Shown here: piece by piece, positions 26,687-36,559 of the stretch
How the letters are laid out: every line of letters starts with the position of its first letter
Position numbering within the stretch: the first letter of the stretch is position 1
Source: Bacteroidota bacterium
GTDB lineage: Bacteria > Bacteroidota > Bacteroidia > Bacteroidales > F082
Length of the DNA stretch: 64,000 nt
Direction of reading: 5' to 3'
Assembly: GCA_016715945.1 (NCBI GenBank)
Contig: JADJXJ010000003.1
Coordinates: 372,001-436,000 of the forward strand
Program-made: the position numbers and the translations under genes
The notes under the pieces: model-generated
Databases searched by the model: none
What the model saw: the letters and a program-made list of their open reading frames with translations, nothing else
What the model was told of the DNA's origin: nothing

Positions 26687-29600
26687 ATGAAACGAATGAT
26701 TCTTTTAACGGTTCTCAGTATGTATATCGCCTTGCCTGGCCTTTCAACAGCATCGCTATATGCTATGGAGGCTATGACAGGTTTGCCGGTGGTTACAACA
26801 TTGGGCATCAACAACATAGCTGAGGTAACCGCAGAAGCGCAAGGAAGTGTGACCGACGACGGTGGCCATCCCTTGTTGGATTATGGGTTTTGCTATGCCA
26901 CAACCCCCAATCCAACGCTTGATGATATGGTGGTTATGGGTAACGGCGACCCGGATTCATTTACCGGTTTTTTGCTCGGATTATCGCCTTCAACCACCTA
27001 CTATGTAAGGGCATTTGCCGAAAACGCAATGGGTGTTTCCTATGGCAACGAATTGAATTTTACTACCCTTGAAGTAATACCACTTTTTACTGTTGGTGGT
27101 GGCGTTTCCGACATAGATGGTAATTTTTATAACACCATTATTTTGGAATTGTCAACGATACGATCAACCATTGTTACGGAATGGATGGCCGAAAACCTTG
27201 CCACCTCATCCTATGCAAATGGCGACGCTATCCCACAGGTAACCGATAACACCATTTGGGAAGGGCTTTCCACAGGCGCCTTTTCGTACTACAACAATGA
27301 CCCGTCCAACAATGCAATTTATGGAAAATTTTACAACTGGTTTGCAGCAAACGACCCACGAGGCCTCTGCCCGAATGGATGGCAGCTGCCTGGCGAACAG
27401 GAATGGGCTATGCTGAAAAGTTTTCTTGGCGGTGATGGTGAGGGCGATGAAATCGGCATCAATGCCGCTGGCGGAAAAATGAAATCGGTCGGCACGACGT
27501 ACTGGATGCCACCTAATGCCCTTGCAACCAATGCCAGCGGTTTTAGCGGGCTACCGGGTGGGGTGCTCAACTTCTGGGGAACATTTTCCAGCCAGGGACT
27601 TAGTGGTGAATGGTGGAGCAGCGATGAATCAAATGCAACGAGTGGATTGTCGCTTACGTTGAATTATAACTCAGGCTACGCCCTTGAAACAGGAGGCCCA
27701 AAAAGAACCGGGGCCTCAGTGCGTTGCATGAGGGTAGTTACACCTGCCACCACAGCCACCATTATTACATCACCTGTGCACACCATCACATCCACTTCGG
27801 CCGTTGGCGGAGGAAACGTAACAGATGATGGTGGAAGTGCGGTTACAGCCAGGGGCATATGCTGGAGCACAACGCCCAACCCAACAATTAATGACAATTT
27901 CACCACTAACGGCAGCGGAACCGGAAGTTTCAGCAGCAGCATTACCGGCCTTTCGGCTAACACATTGTATTATGTCAGGGCCTATGCTACCAATGGCAGT
28001 GGAACCGTTTATGGCGATGAGCTAAGCTTTACCACACAGGTTGCCGGTGGCACGCCCGCTGATGGCGAACCCTGCCCGAATATGCCAACCATCACCGATG
28101 CCGATGGTAATATTTACAATACTGTGCTTATTGGCGGCCAATGCTGGACAAAAGAGAACCTCAAAACCACCAAATACCGTAATGGTACCAACATTCAACA
28201 TCCCGGGGCTGACAACAGTGCATGGAGCAGCAACACCGATGGGGCGTATGCCTGGTACAATAACGATGAAAGCTGGAAAGACCTTTATGGTGCGCTTTAC
28301 AACTGGTACGCAGTGTCGAATGCCAATCAGCTTTGTCCGGAGGGCTGGCGCGTGCCAACCGATAACGATTGGTATGCCCTGACCGATTACATCAGCGGAG
28401 GAGAGACAAATGGTGGCAACCAGTTGAAATCGTGCCGTCAGGTTGGTTCACCGCTTGGTGCTGATTGCAACACCACAGCCCATCCCCGTTGGGATTACCA
28501 CGAAACCTCCTACGGAACCAATGACTATGGGTTTGGCGCCTTGCCCGGTGGTGAGCGCCAAAGCGGCGGCACTTATCAATTTTTAGGTAGTACCGGCTGG
28601 TGGTGGTCGTCAACCGAATCCACCAGCGGCGAAGCATGGCACCGTTCGATGGACTATCATCCCAATATTTGGAGGCCTTCACGTGGCAAGTCGGCAGGCT
28701 TGAGTGTGAGGTGCGTTCGCAACCATAGCGGTGAGGCTGGCGTTCCTGTAATTGAAACAACAACCGTCACCAACATCACCGGAACCACCGCTACATCCGG
28801 TGGTACTGTCACCTCTTCGGGTGGGGCAACAGTTACCCAACGCGGCGTGGTTTACGGCACCGCACCCAACCCAACTGTACTTGATAACCTGACTTTTGAT
28901 GGCAGTGGAACAGGAAGCTTCCAGAGCCAGCTTGAGAACCTCGAGCCCGGAACAACTTACTATTTAAGGGCTTATGCCACAAACAACGTAGGAACAGCTT
29001 ATGGATCTGAGCTTGTGTTTACAACAACTGTTGCAGGTGCCAATCCATGTGGTGGGATTACCACTATCGTGGATGCCGATGGCAATGTTTATAATACCAT
29101 CGAAATTGGCACACAATGCTGGACAAAAGAAAACCTGAAAACCACTGTTTATAATAACAATGTTCCGATTGACTATCCCGGGTCGAACAATTGGGCCTGG
29201 GAAAACAATACCATTGGCGCTTACGCCTGGTACAACAATGATGCAAACTGGAAAGACAGTTATGGTGCCCTGTACAACTGGCATGCTGTGAACAGTGCCA
29301 ACAAACTGTGCCCCGAGGGCTGGCATGTGCCCACAAACGACGACTGGACCACATTGCTCACATTTGTAAGAGATGCCACCACACAGGCCGGAAACAGGCT
29401 CAAATCGTGCCGTCAGGTAAATTCACCACTGGGAGGGGAGTGCAACACAAGCACCCATCCCCGCTGGGAAAGCCACGCTACCCATTATGGAACTGATGAC
29501 CATGGGTATTCAGCTTTACCGGGTGGACATCGCAATGAACAGGGCAATTTCTTTGTGTTGGGAATGGATGCTTATTTCTGGAGCTCGAGCGAGACAAGCA

Positions 29601-32600
29601 ACAACGACCAGGCACGGGCATATACCATGGGTTATAGCTATGGGGGTGCTTTTCAAAACCCGTTGCCAAAGGCCCAGGGCATGGCAGTAAGGTGCATCAA
29701 AACAACAACTGGCCAAAACACCCTTCCCGGAGTAAGCACAGTGAGCCTCACCAATGCTACCACGTTCTCGGTGCTTGCCGAAGGTGTTGTCAATGTTGAC
29801 GGCAGCTTGCCGGTTTCAGATCGCGGCTTTGTTTGGGCAACACACAACAACCCTGGCCTTAATGACAATGTGTCGTTCAGCGGTTCGGGGTATGGCAGCT
29901 TTACAAAAACCATTTCGGGCTTGGATGCCGGAACCACATACTTTGTGAGGGCTTTTGCCACCAATGCCCTCGGAACTTCTTTCGGCGAGACCCTCAGTTT
30001 CACGACACTTCAGGGGATTCCGGTGGCCGATGGCTCGCCATGCCCCGATTTTGAGTCTGTTACTGATGGTAGCGGCAATGTATACACAACCACTGTTATC
30101 GGCAACCAATGCTGGACAACAGCAAACCTGGCTTCTACAAAATACCGCAGCGGCCAACCCCTGGCTTTACCTGGCGCAGATGTAGCCCTTTGGGATACAA
30201 TTGCTTCGGGCGCTTTTGCCTTCAACGCACACGAAAGCTATGGTTACCTGTACAATTGGTATGCTGCCAGCAGCGGACTTCTATGCCCTGAGGGCTGGGA
30301 AGTGCCTTCTAAAAAGGACTTTTACCAACTTATGGATTATATCAACGGTGGCCACGTAAATGGTGCACACTTTTTAAAGTCGTGCCGCCAGGTAAATTCG
30401 CCCTTAGGCGGAGATTGCAGCACCACTGAACATCCCCGGTGGAATCAGGACGCAACCCACTACGGTATTGATTCATATGACTTTAGTGCGCTTCCGGGTG
30501 GTTTTCATGGGGTGTTTGTTGGCAATCCAGGCAATGCCTTGCAAGCATCGGGAGCCTTAGGATATTGGTGGACGCGGTCCGACTCAACCCAGTTGGGTTA
30601 TACATCTGGTCTCGCCTATAGGATGGGCTCGTTCAGCGATGCAGTATCACTCGAATTGATGTCCCGAAATTATGGATTCAGTATAAGGTGTGTGCGCAAA
30701 CATGCCACTGTTGTTACAACGCCTGTGGTTGAAACTGTTGGTGTGGAAAATGTAACTTCTTCAACGGCTACAGCACATGGTGAGGTAGTTGGCAGCGGTG
30801 GTGCGCGTGTAACCAGCAGGGGTGTTTGCTACAGCACTTCGCCCAATCCCGATATCAATGCGCAAGTGGTGCATGTTGGCAACGGAACCGGCACCTTCAC
30901 CGCCGAAATAAGCGGGTTGCTCAACGAAACTACTTATTATATGAGGGCATTTGCCATAAACAGTCAGGGCGTTTCGTACGGGGATGAGTTACAATTTACC
31001 ACACTCGCAGCAGGCTCCAACCCACTTGATGGCCAACCCTGCCCCGACATGCCCGAATTCACCGATCTTGATGGCAACACCTACAAAACCGTCGTAATCG
31101 GCAATCAGTGCTGGATGCAGCAAAACCTGCGCACGACAGTTTATTCCAATGGCAGCCCCATTGACTATCCATGCTCCGACCTCGATGCATGGGAGACCAA
31201 TACTTCCGGGGCTTATGCCGTATATGAAAACAATATGTTTTTCGAAAGCCGCTATGGATACTTGTACAACTACCATGCTGTAACCAACCCTGCCGGCTTA
31301 TGCCCCGATGGTTGGCGTGTTCCAAGCCAGGCCGACTGGACTGCCCTCACAACCTACATCAGCGGTGGAACCAGCGCCGGAGGCAAACAACTGAAATCGT
31401 GCAGACAGGTAAACAATCCTTATGGTATACCTTGTGACACAGAAACCCATCCACGCTGGGACTATTTCAGCGATCTGTATGTTGGCACAAATGATTACGG
31501 CTTTTCGGCCCTTCCGGGTGGCGCACGGGGTGTTGCAGGTTGGCAATCCAACGGCTATTTCGCATTGGGTGCAGGAGGCTACTGGTGGTCATCTACTTCG
31601 ACTAATGCCTCCGATGCCATGGCTTTACGTTTGTGGTATGATTCAGATGCCGTATTTGCTAATGATGTCTTAAAAGGGTTTGGCCTGAGCGTTCGTTGTG
31701 TGCGTGAGTATGCGCTGGTTTCGTTGCCACAGGTTACTACAGATGAAGTGGTTTCGATAACCGATAATTCGGCAATAGGTGGAGGCAATGTTGTTGGCGA
31801 TGGCAACGATCCCGTTACTGAAAGGGGTATTTGCTGGAGCACAAATCCAAACCCGACCATAGACGAAGAAAAGCTTGATGTCGGTTCCGGCTTGGGAACA
31901 TTTAAGGCACAAATGACCAACCTGAGCCCAAATACGAGCTACTATGTGCGTGCTTATGCCATTAACAACCAGGGCGTGGCTTATGGCAACCAGGTGGTAT
32001 TCTCTACCCATGCCGAAACTGCCTGCCCCAATATGCCAACAGTTACCGATGCCGATGGAAACACTTACACCACGGTTCGCATCGGAACACAATGCTGGAT
32101 GGGCGAAAACCTCAGAACCACCAAATACCGTAACGGAACCAACATTCAACATCCCGGGGCTGACAACAGTGCATGGAGCAGCAACACCACTGGGGCGTAT
32201 GCCTGGTACAATAACGATGAAAGCTGGAAAGACTTATATGGGGCGCTCTACAACTGGTATGCAGTGTCGAATGCCAACCAGCTTTGTCCGGAGGGCTGGC
32301 GCGTGCCAACCGATAACGATTGGTATGCCCTGACCGATTACATCAGCGGAGGAGAGGCAAATGGTGGCAACCAGTTGAAATCGTGCCGTCAGGTTGGTTC
32401 ACCGCTTGGGGCTGATTGCAACACCACAGCCCATCCCCGTTGGGATTACCACGAAACCTCCTACGGAACCGATGACTATGGGTTTGGCGCCTTGCCCGGT
32501 GGTGAGCGCCAAAGCGGCGGCACTTATCAATTCTTAGGTAGTACCGGCTGGTGGTGGTCGTCAACCGAATCCACCCCTGGCGAAGCATGGCACCGTTCGA

Positions 32601-34009
32601 TGGACTATCATCCCAATATTTGGAGGCCTTCACGTGGCAAGTCGGCAGGCTTGAGCGTGAGGTGCGTTCGCGAACAAACTATATCCGGTGAAGCTACCGT
32701 TAGCACCCAGGCTATAAGCGGGCTAACGGCCAATTCGGCCATCAGTGGCGGAATTATTACCTACGACGGTGGTTCAAACGTTACCCAGCGGGGTGTGTGC
32801 TGGAGCACAAACCCAAACCCAACCACCGCAGACCAATTCACCACTGATGGTAGCGGAACCGGATTTTTTACAAGCTATCTTACCGGCCTTAGCCCACAAA
32901 CTACCTATTATGTAAGGGCTTATGCAACAAATGCCAATGGTACTGCCTACGGCAACCAATGGCAGTTTCAAACTCTTTCCGACGGGCCTTCGGAGCTTCC
33001 CGAGGTGGTAACCGGCAGCGTTACCATTGTCAGCCCAACCCAAGTAACCATCGGAGGCGAAGTAACCAATGATGGCAATGCAATGGTTACCGATAGGGGC
33101 ATTGTTTGGGCAACAACAACCGAACCAACCCTGGCAAACTTCAGTTCAAGTGCCGGAAGTGGCCCTGGCACATTCTCAGTACAACTTGAAAACCTGATCC
33201 CCGGAATGGTTTACTACGCCCGTGCCTATGCTGTCAATAGCGAAGGAACAGCCTATGGAAACGAGGTAAGCTTCAAAACAGCGCATGAGCTGCAGGTAAA
33301 GGTATTCCTCGAGGGTGCATACCAAACTGGCGGCACCATGAAAAACCATCTTAACCTTAACCATCTTGTGCCGTCATCACAACCTTATAACGAAGAACCG
33401 TGGAACTTTGAAAGTCTTGCCGATGTGCCTGCATGTGTGCCATTGCAAACTGTTGACTGGGTGTTGGTGGAAATCAGGCAGGCAGCTTCGCCCGAACTGG
33501 CTACCCCCGAAACAATTCTGCCCGGCTGGCCAAAGAGTTTGCTGTTGACAAATAACGGTTTCATTGTGGATCCTTTCGGCGAGTGGCCTTCTGTTGATGT
33601 AACCGCAGGCACCGAAAACCTATACGTCGTGGTACGTCATCGCAATCATATTGATGTGATGAGCAGCGCAACCTTAAACTTTAATGGCAATATACTTACT
33701 TACGACTTCTCAACGGCTGTAACCCAAGCCTATGGGGGAAGCCTTGGCTATAAAGCTGTTGAACCGGGAGTGTACGGAATGGTGGCAGGCGATATTGATG
33801 GCGATGGCCAACTGAGTGTGCTTGATTTTGATGAATGGGGCACAGCGTTCGGTCAATGGGTGGTTTACAGCAGATCTGATGTAGATATGGATGCGCTTGT
33901 GTCCGTACTGGATTTCAACCTATGGTCGGTCAACTTCGGCTATGGCAACATCTTCAACTCTATCAGGCAAAGGGTTATCTACCGCTCATGTGTTCCCGGT
34001 GATAAGTAA
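26687..34009 (+). CDS. Giant surface protein with six FISUMP domains, eight FN3-like repeats and dockerin-like C-terminus
   Basis: A 2,440-residue secreted protein with an N-terminal signal peptide. FN3-like units of about 95 residues (each with GG/DDGG...VTxRGxxxxTxPNPT...TTYYVRAYAxNxxGxxYG) alternate with FISUMP (Fib_succ_major) domains of about 215 residues. The latter run from (T)DxDGNxYxTVxIGxQCW to GxSVRCxR, with internal YGALYNW, LCPEGWRVP, FSALPGG and WWSS. FISUMP domains lie near residues 136-349, 462-678, 787-1004, 1118-1338, 1451-1674 and 1780-1996. Two FN3-like units follow in tandem (about 2003-2200), then a unique region and two dockerin-like calcium loops (D2369-I-DGDG...VLDF and DVDMDALVSVLDF). 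No T9SS sorting domain is visible at its end. It heads an operon with a T9SS cargo and a PID-CTERM-like protein. FISUMP function is unknown; adhesion or polymer binding is plausible. Confidence 0.92.
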   Translation: MKRMILLTVLSMYIALPGLSTASLYAMEAMTGLPVVTTLGINNIAEVTAEAQGSVTDDGGHPLLDYGFCYATTPNPTLDDMVVMGNGDPDSFTGFLLGLSPSTTYYVRAFAENAMGVSYGNELNFTTLEVIPLFTVGGGVSDIDGNFYNTIILELSTIRSTIVTEWMAENLATSSYANGDAIPQVTDNTIWEGLSTGAFSYYNNDPSNNAIYGKFYNWFAANDPRGLCPNGWQLPGEQEWAMLKSFLGGDGEGDEIGINAAGGKMKSVGTTYWMPPNALATNASGFSGLPGGVLNFWGTFSSQGLSGEWWSSDESNATSGLSLTLNYNSGYALETGGPKRTGASVRCMRVVTPATTATIITSPVHTITSTSAVGGGNVTDDGGSAVTARGICWSTTPNPTINDNFTTNGSGTGSFSSSITGLSANTLYYVRAYATNGSGTVYGDELSFTTQVAGGTPADGEPCPNMPTITDADGNIYNTVLIGGQCWTKENLKTTKYRNGTNIQHPGADNSAWSSNTDGAYAWYNNDESWKDLYGALYNWYAVSNANQLCPEGWRVPTDNDWYALTDYISGGETNGGNQLKSCRQVGSPLGADCNTTAHPRWDYHETSYGTNDYGFGALPGGERQSGGTYQFLGSTGWWWSSTESTSGEAWHRSMDYHPNIWRPSRGKSAGLSVRCVRNHSGEAGVPVIETTTVTNITGTTATSGGTVTSSGGATVTQRGVVYGTAPNPTVLDNLTFDGSGTGSFQSQLENLEPGTTYYLRAYATNNVGTAYGSELVFTTTVAGANPCGGITTIVDADGNVYNTIEIGTQCWTKENLKTTVYNNNVPIDYPGSNNWAWENNTIGAYAWYNNDANWKDSYGALYNWHAVNSANKLCPEGWHVPTNDDWTTLLTFVRDATTQAGNRLKSCRQVNSPLGGECNTSTHPRWESHATHYGTDDHGYSALPGGHRNEQGNFFVLGMDAYFWSSSETSNNDQARAYTMGYSYGGAFQNPLPKAQGMAVRCIKTTTGQNTLPGVSTVSLTNATTFSVLAEGVVNVDGSLPVSDRGFVWATHNNPGLNDNVSFSGSGYGSFTKTISGLDAGTTYFVRAFATNALGTSFGETLSFTTLQGIPVADGSPCPDFESVTDGSGNVYTTTVIGNQCWTTANLASTKYRSGQPLALPGADVALWDTIASGAFAFNAHESYGYLYNWYAASSGLLCPEGWEVPSKKDFYQLMDYINGGHVNGAHFLKSCRQVNSPLGGDCSTTEHPRWNQDATHYGIDSYDFSALPGGFHGVFVGNPGNALQASGALGYWWTRSDSTQLGYTSGLAYRMGSFSDAVSLELMSRNYGFSIRCVRKHATVVTTPVVETVGVENVTSSTATAHGEVVGSGGARVTSRGVCYSTSPNPDINAQVVHVGNGTGTFTAEISGLLNETTYYMRAFAINSQGVSYGDELQFTTLAAGSNPLDGQPCPDMPEFTDLDGNTYKTVVIGNQCWMQQNLRTTVYSNGSPIDYPCSDLDAWETNTSGAYAVYENNMFFESRYGYLYNYHAVTNPAGLCPDGWRVPSQADWTALTTYISGGTSAGGKQLKSCRQVNNPYGIPCDTETHPRWDYFSDLYVGTNDYGFSALPGGARGVAGWQSNGYFALGAGGYWWSSTSTNASDAMALRLWYDSDAVFANDVLKGFGLSVRCVREYALVSLPQVTTDEVVSITDNSAIGGGNVVGDGNDPVTERGICWSTNPNPTIDEEKLDVGSGLGTFKAQMTNLSPNTSYYVRAYAINNQGVAYGNQVVFSTHAETACPNMPTVTDADGNTYTTVRIGTQCWMGENLRTTKYRNGTNIQHPGADNSAWSSNTTGAYAWYNNDESWKDLYGALYNWYAVSNANQLCPEGWRVPTDNDWYALTDYISGGEANGGNQLKSCRQVGSPLGADCNTTAHPRWDYHETSYGTDDYGFGALPGGERQSGGTYQFLGSTGWWWSSTESTPGEAWHRSMDYHPNIWRPSRGKSAGLSVRCVREQTISGEATVSTQAISGLTANSAISGGIITYDGGSNVTQRGVCWSTNPNPTTADQFTTDGSGTGFFTSYLTGLSPQTTYYVRAYATNANGTAYGNQWQFQTLSDGPSELPEVVTGSVTIVSPTQVTIGGEVTNDGNAMVTDRGIVWATTTEPTLANFSSSAGSGPGTFSVQLENLIPGMVYYARAYAVNSEGTAYGNEVSFKTAHELQVKVFLEGAYQTGGTMKNHLNLNHLVPSSQPYNEEPWNFESLADVPACVPLQTVDWVLVEIRQAASPELATPETILPGWPKSLLLTNNGFIVDPFGEWPSVDVTAGTENLYVVVRHRNHIDVMSSATLNFNGNILTYDFSTAVTQAYGGSLGYKAVEPGVYGMVAGDIDGDGQLSVLDFDEWGTAFGQWVVYSRSDVDMDALVSVLDFNLWSVNFGYGNIFNSIRQRVIYRSCVPGDK
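28166..28720 (+). repeat. 555-bp intragenic duplication, copy 1 (FISUMP domain 2)
   Basis: It aligns without gaps to 32117-32671 at a constant offset of 3,951 bp, with about 20 mismatches by eye (about 96-97% identity). The other four FISUMP domains are far more diverged. It covers nearly the whole of domain 2 from the TKYRNG motif to RCVR. Confidence 0.95.
32117..32671 (+). repeat. 555-bp intragenic duplication, copy 2 (FISUMP domain 6)
   Basis: Partner of the copy at 28166-28720. Identity drops sharply at both edges: upstream the two domains read differently before TTKYRNG, and downstream they split right after RCVR. This points to gene conversion or a recent segmental copy rather than slow divergence of tandem units. 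Confidence 0.95.
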
Positions 34010-34042
34010 ACTAAAACCAACCACAATATTAAAAGTACAGCC

Positions 34043-36187
34043 ATGAAAATAAAAACGTTCATTTCCAGCTTATTGATAAGCTTAATTGGCACAAGCCTTT
34101 GGGCACAGCAGTTGAGCTATCGGATAAACAACCCACGGATCATCAGGCAATCAAACTTCGATCATTTTCAGTTTGATATCCAGGTGAAAGCCAGCGAGTC
34201 CAACACCTATTTATGGGCCAGCCAAATCAAATTGAATTTCAATAATGTGGCATTCAACAATACCCACACTACCTGGCAGATTATCAAGGCAGGCGCATTC
34301 AATGGGTTAAACTCCCTGGGAGGGCTCAAATATTCCGTAACACGCACCATCACAGGCGAATCGCCCAACAAGGTTTACAACATTGCCCTCACCGGCGACC
34401 CCGATGCCCAGTGGAACGGTGGAAATGCGGATGATTTTGCCGAAATCCCAACCGATTGGACAACCATGATAACCATTCGTGCGCGCCTTAACTCCCCGGT
34501 TGACCATAACCAGTTGACAGGAATAAGTTTTCTGCAAGGTGGTATGAACGGATTTCAGTTGCACGTTTCCGATCCGGGCGTAACCCAGCTGTACCAGACC
34601 CCCAATGCCTATCACGAAACCGAACCAGCTTTGGTTTTCCTTGGCAGGATTTTCTCAGCGGCTCATGGGTGGTCGCAAATTGGTGGAGGCACAAACAATG
34701 TGCAGCATCTCGACTGGGATGAGGCACTCAACACAACCGTTTGGAACGGTGATGCCTCAATTACACAGGCTGACCTTACCCCCGCCATGGCCAATAACCT
34801 TACAATTCTGGCAGGTGGAAATCTTACAATAGAACCCGGTAAGTGGCTCACTGTAAATGGGACACTTTCTTCGCCGGCTGCCTCAGCATTGGTTGTTGCC
34901 GATGGCGGTTCGCTGATGCACCATACCGCATCTGTTCAGGCAACTATCCAACGTTCGCTCACGGGCGGGTCAATCAACCCTACCACACACCGCTATCATC
35001 TGGTCAGTGTACCTATGCATGACGCATCCGTTTTCACCGCAGGCGACCTTTTCACGGGGCTTCACCTGTGGGAGATGGATCATCAAAACCAGGAATGGAG
35101 CAAAATCACCAGTAGCAACCACCCGATCAACAACAAAGAGGGTTATTTGGTATGGTTTAACGGTGCAAGCTATAACTATCAAGTTGGCGGTTGGCTCAAT
35201 AGCGGTGAAGTCAATTTCCCGGCCATCCAGATGGGTATTGCCGGTGGCAACTCATTCCGATTGCTACCAAACCCTTACCCCAGCGCGGTGGATTGGGAGC
35301 AAGTAACCAAAACCGGTTATGATGACGCCATCTATTTCTTTAATTCCGAAACTGGCAACTATGTGGCATCGGTTGACGGCATTCCAAATCCGGCTATTAT
35401 TCCGATAGGTCAGGCGTTCTTCATCAAAAAATCGTCAGCAGGGGGAACCGGAGCAGGCATCCAACTCAACAACGCCTCCAGGCTTCATCATGGTCAGGGC
35501 TTTTACAAATCGGTCAATTCACCTGCAAACCTGCTTAAAATAAAGGCTCTTTCCACAGATGCGTATGATGAAACATACATCAGGTTCGTACAGACTGCGA
35601 CCGCCTTTTTTGACGGGAATCTGGATGCCCTCAAACTAAAAGGTTTTGGCAATGCCCCACAACTTTTTACAGTCCTCAATGGTGTGGACTATGCCATCAA
35701 TGCTTTACCGGCGGTTAATGAAATTTTTATGTTGCCCATGCATTTCGAAATGGCTGTTGACGGGCAGGTTACCCTGGATGCTTCTATGCTGGAAAGCTTC
35801 GATGAAGATGTGTCGGTATTTCTTGAAGACCTGCACACCAACCAAATGATAAACCTGCACGAGCAACATACCTACACTTTCGACCATGTGGCCGGGAATG
35901 CCCCCAACCGTTTTATGCTCCATTTTACCAATGTGCTTGGGCAAAACGAAAAGGAAAATCAAACACACAATATCTGGGCACATAACAAGCAGTTGTATAT
36001 CAACCTGCCTGACCATCTGGGGCAAAAAGCCTTCGTCGAAATCATTGATCTGGCCGGCAGGATCGTTTACAAATCGGAACAAACGCTCAACAGCCCGACT
36101 GTAGTTTCTGTGGACCTGCCTACCCAGCTTTTTGTTGTTAAAGTAACCACTGGAACACGCTCTGCCACGGCCAAAATTGTGTTGTAG
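34043..36187 (+). CDS. Secreted protein with T9SS type A sorting domain
   Basis: A 714-residue protein with signal peptide MKIKTFISSLLISLIG ending LWAQ. Residues 20-200 are a beta-rich domain of unknown type, 200-310 hold short beta-helix-like turns (NNLTILAGGNLTIEPGKWLTV), and 310-480 the pattern HRYHLVSVPMHD...RLLPNPYPSAVDW common in Bacteroidota surface proteins. The last 75 residues (KQLYINLPDHLGQKAFVEII, DLAGRIVYKSE, and a final LFVVKVTTGTRSATAKIVL) fit the type A C-terminal domain that T9SS recognises and often replaces by A-LPS anchoring. It follows the giant FISUMP gene by 33 bp, with the same ACAGCCATGAAA start context, so the two are co-transcribed. Confidence 0.87.
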   Translation: MKIKTFISSLLISLIGTSLWAQQLSYRINNPRIIRQSNFDHFQFDIQVKASESNTYLWASQIKLNFNNVAFNNTHTTWQIIKAGAFNGLNSLGGLKYSVTRTITGESPNKVYNIALTGDPDAQWNGGNADDFAEIPTDWTTMITIRARLNSPVDHNQLTGISFLQGGMNGFQLHVSDPGVTQLYQTPNAYHETEPALVFLGRIFSAAHGWSQIGGGTNNVQHLDWDEALNTTVWNGDASITQADLTPAMANNLTILAGGNLTIEPGKWLTVNGTLSSPAASALVVADGGSLMHHTASVQATIQRSLTGGSINPTTHRYHLVSVPMHDASVFTAGDLFTGLHLWEMDHQNQEWSKITSSNHPINNKEGYLVWFNGASYNYQVGGWLNSGEVNFPAIQMGIAGGNSFRLLPNPYPSAVDWEQVTKTGYDDAIYFFNSETGNYVASVDGIPNPAIIPIGQAFFIKKSSAGGTGAGIQLNNASRLHHGQGFYKSVNSPANLLKIKALSTDAYDETYIRFVQTATAFFDGNLDALKLKGFGNAPQLFTVLNGVDYAINALPAVNEIFMLPMHFEMAVDGQVTLDASMLESFDEDVSVFLEDLHTNQMINLHEQHTYTFDHVAGNAPNRFMLHFTNVLGQNEKENQTHNIWAHNKQLYINLPDHLGQKAFVEIIDLAGRIVYKSEQTLNSPTVVSVDLPTQLFVVKVTTGTRSATAKIVL

Positions 36188-36204
36188 AAAAACACTACCC
36201 TAAA

Positions 36205-36477
36205 ATGAATATTGAGACTAAAAAACATACACACATGACAATAAGCAGCATGCGCCTGTTACGCGCTGCCATTAGCTTGTTGTTCATTTTAAAGCTCAGC
36301 ATATCGTTGCCATTATTGGCACAAGGCCCACCCTCACCTCCGCTTGATCCTGTTTCGGGCGGAGGCCCTGTTGGTGGGTCGGCTCCTGTTGGGAGCGGCA
36401 TTGACCTGCTGCTCCTCATGGGAGCGGCTTATGGCAGCCGAAAGCTATACCTTGCCTGGCAAAAGAAAGAAGAATAA
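36205..36477 (+). CDS. Small secreted protein with PID-CTERM-like sorting tail
   Basis: A 90-residue protein with a signal peptide ending LPLLAQ, a Pro/Gly/Ser linker (GPPSPPLDPVSGGGPVGGSA), then SGID, a hydrophobic LLLLMGAAYGSRKLY helix and a basic/acidic end. This tripartite end (short motif, helix, charged tail) fits the PID-CTERM type of sorting signal described for Bacteroidota and analogous to PEP-CTERM/exosortase substrates. After processing little more than a short linker would remain, so it may be a scaffold or an anchor. It lies 17 bp after the T9SS cargo gene. Starts at 36205, 36235 and 36250 are all possible. The sorting assignment rests on pattern only. Confidence 0.68.
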   Translation: MNIETKKHTHMTISSMRLLRAAISLLFILKLSISLPLLAQGPPSPPLDPVSGGGPVGGSAPVGSGIDLLLLMGAAYGSRKLYLAWQKKEE

Positions 36478-36506
36478 CAAGCCGCCGGTTTCGATGGGAT
36501 AAGTAG

Positions 36507-36535
36507 TTTGGGTTCTCACAAAACCTGTAAATTTG
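36507..36535 (+). promoter_or_regulatory. Bacteroidota-type promoter of the MBL-fold gene
   Basis: TTTG (36507-36510) and TAAATTTG (36528-36535) match the -33 TTTG and -7 TAnnTTTG elements with a 17-bp spacer, slightly shorter than usual. The ATG at 36560 lies 24 bp beyond the -7 box. Confidence 0.6.
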
Positions 36536-36559
36536 AAAACCAATCAATCTACATGACCC

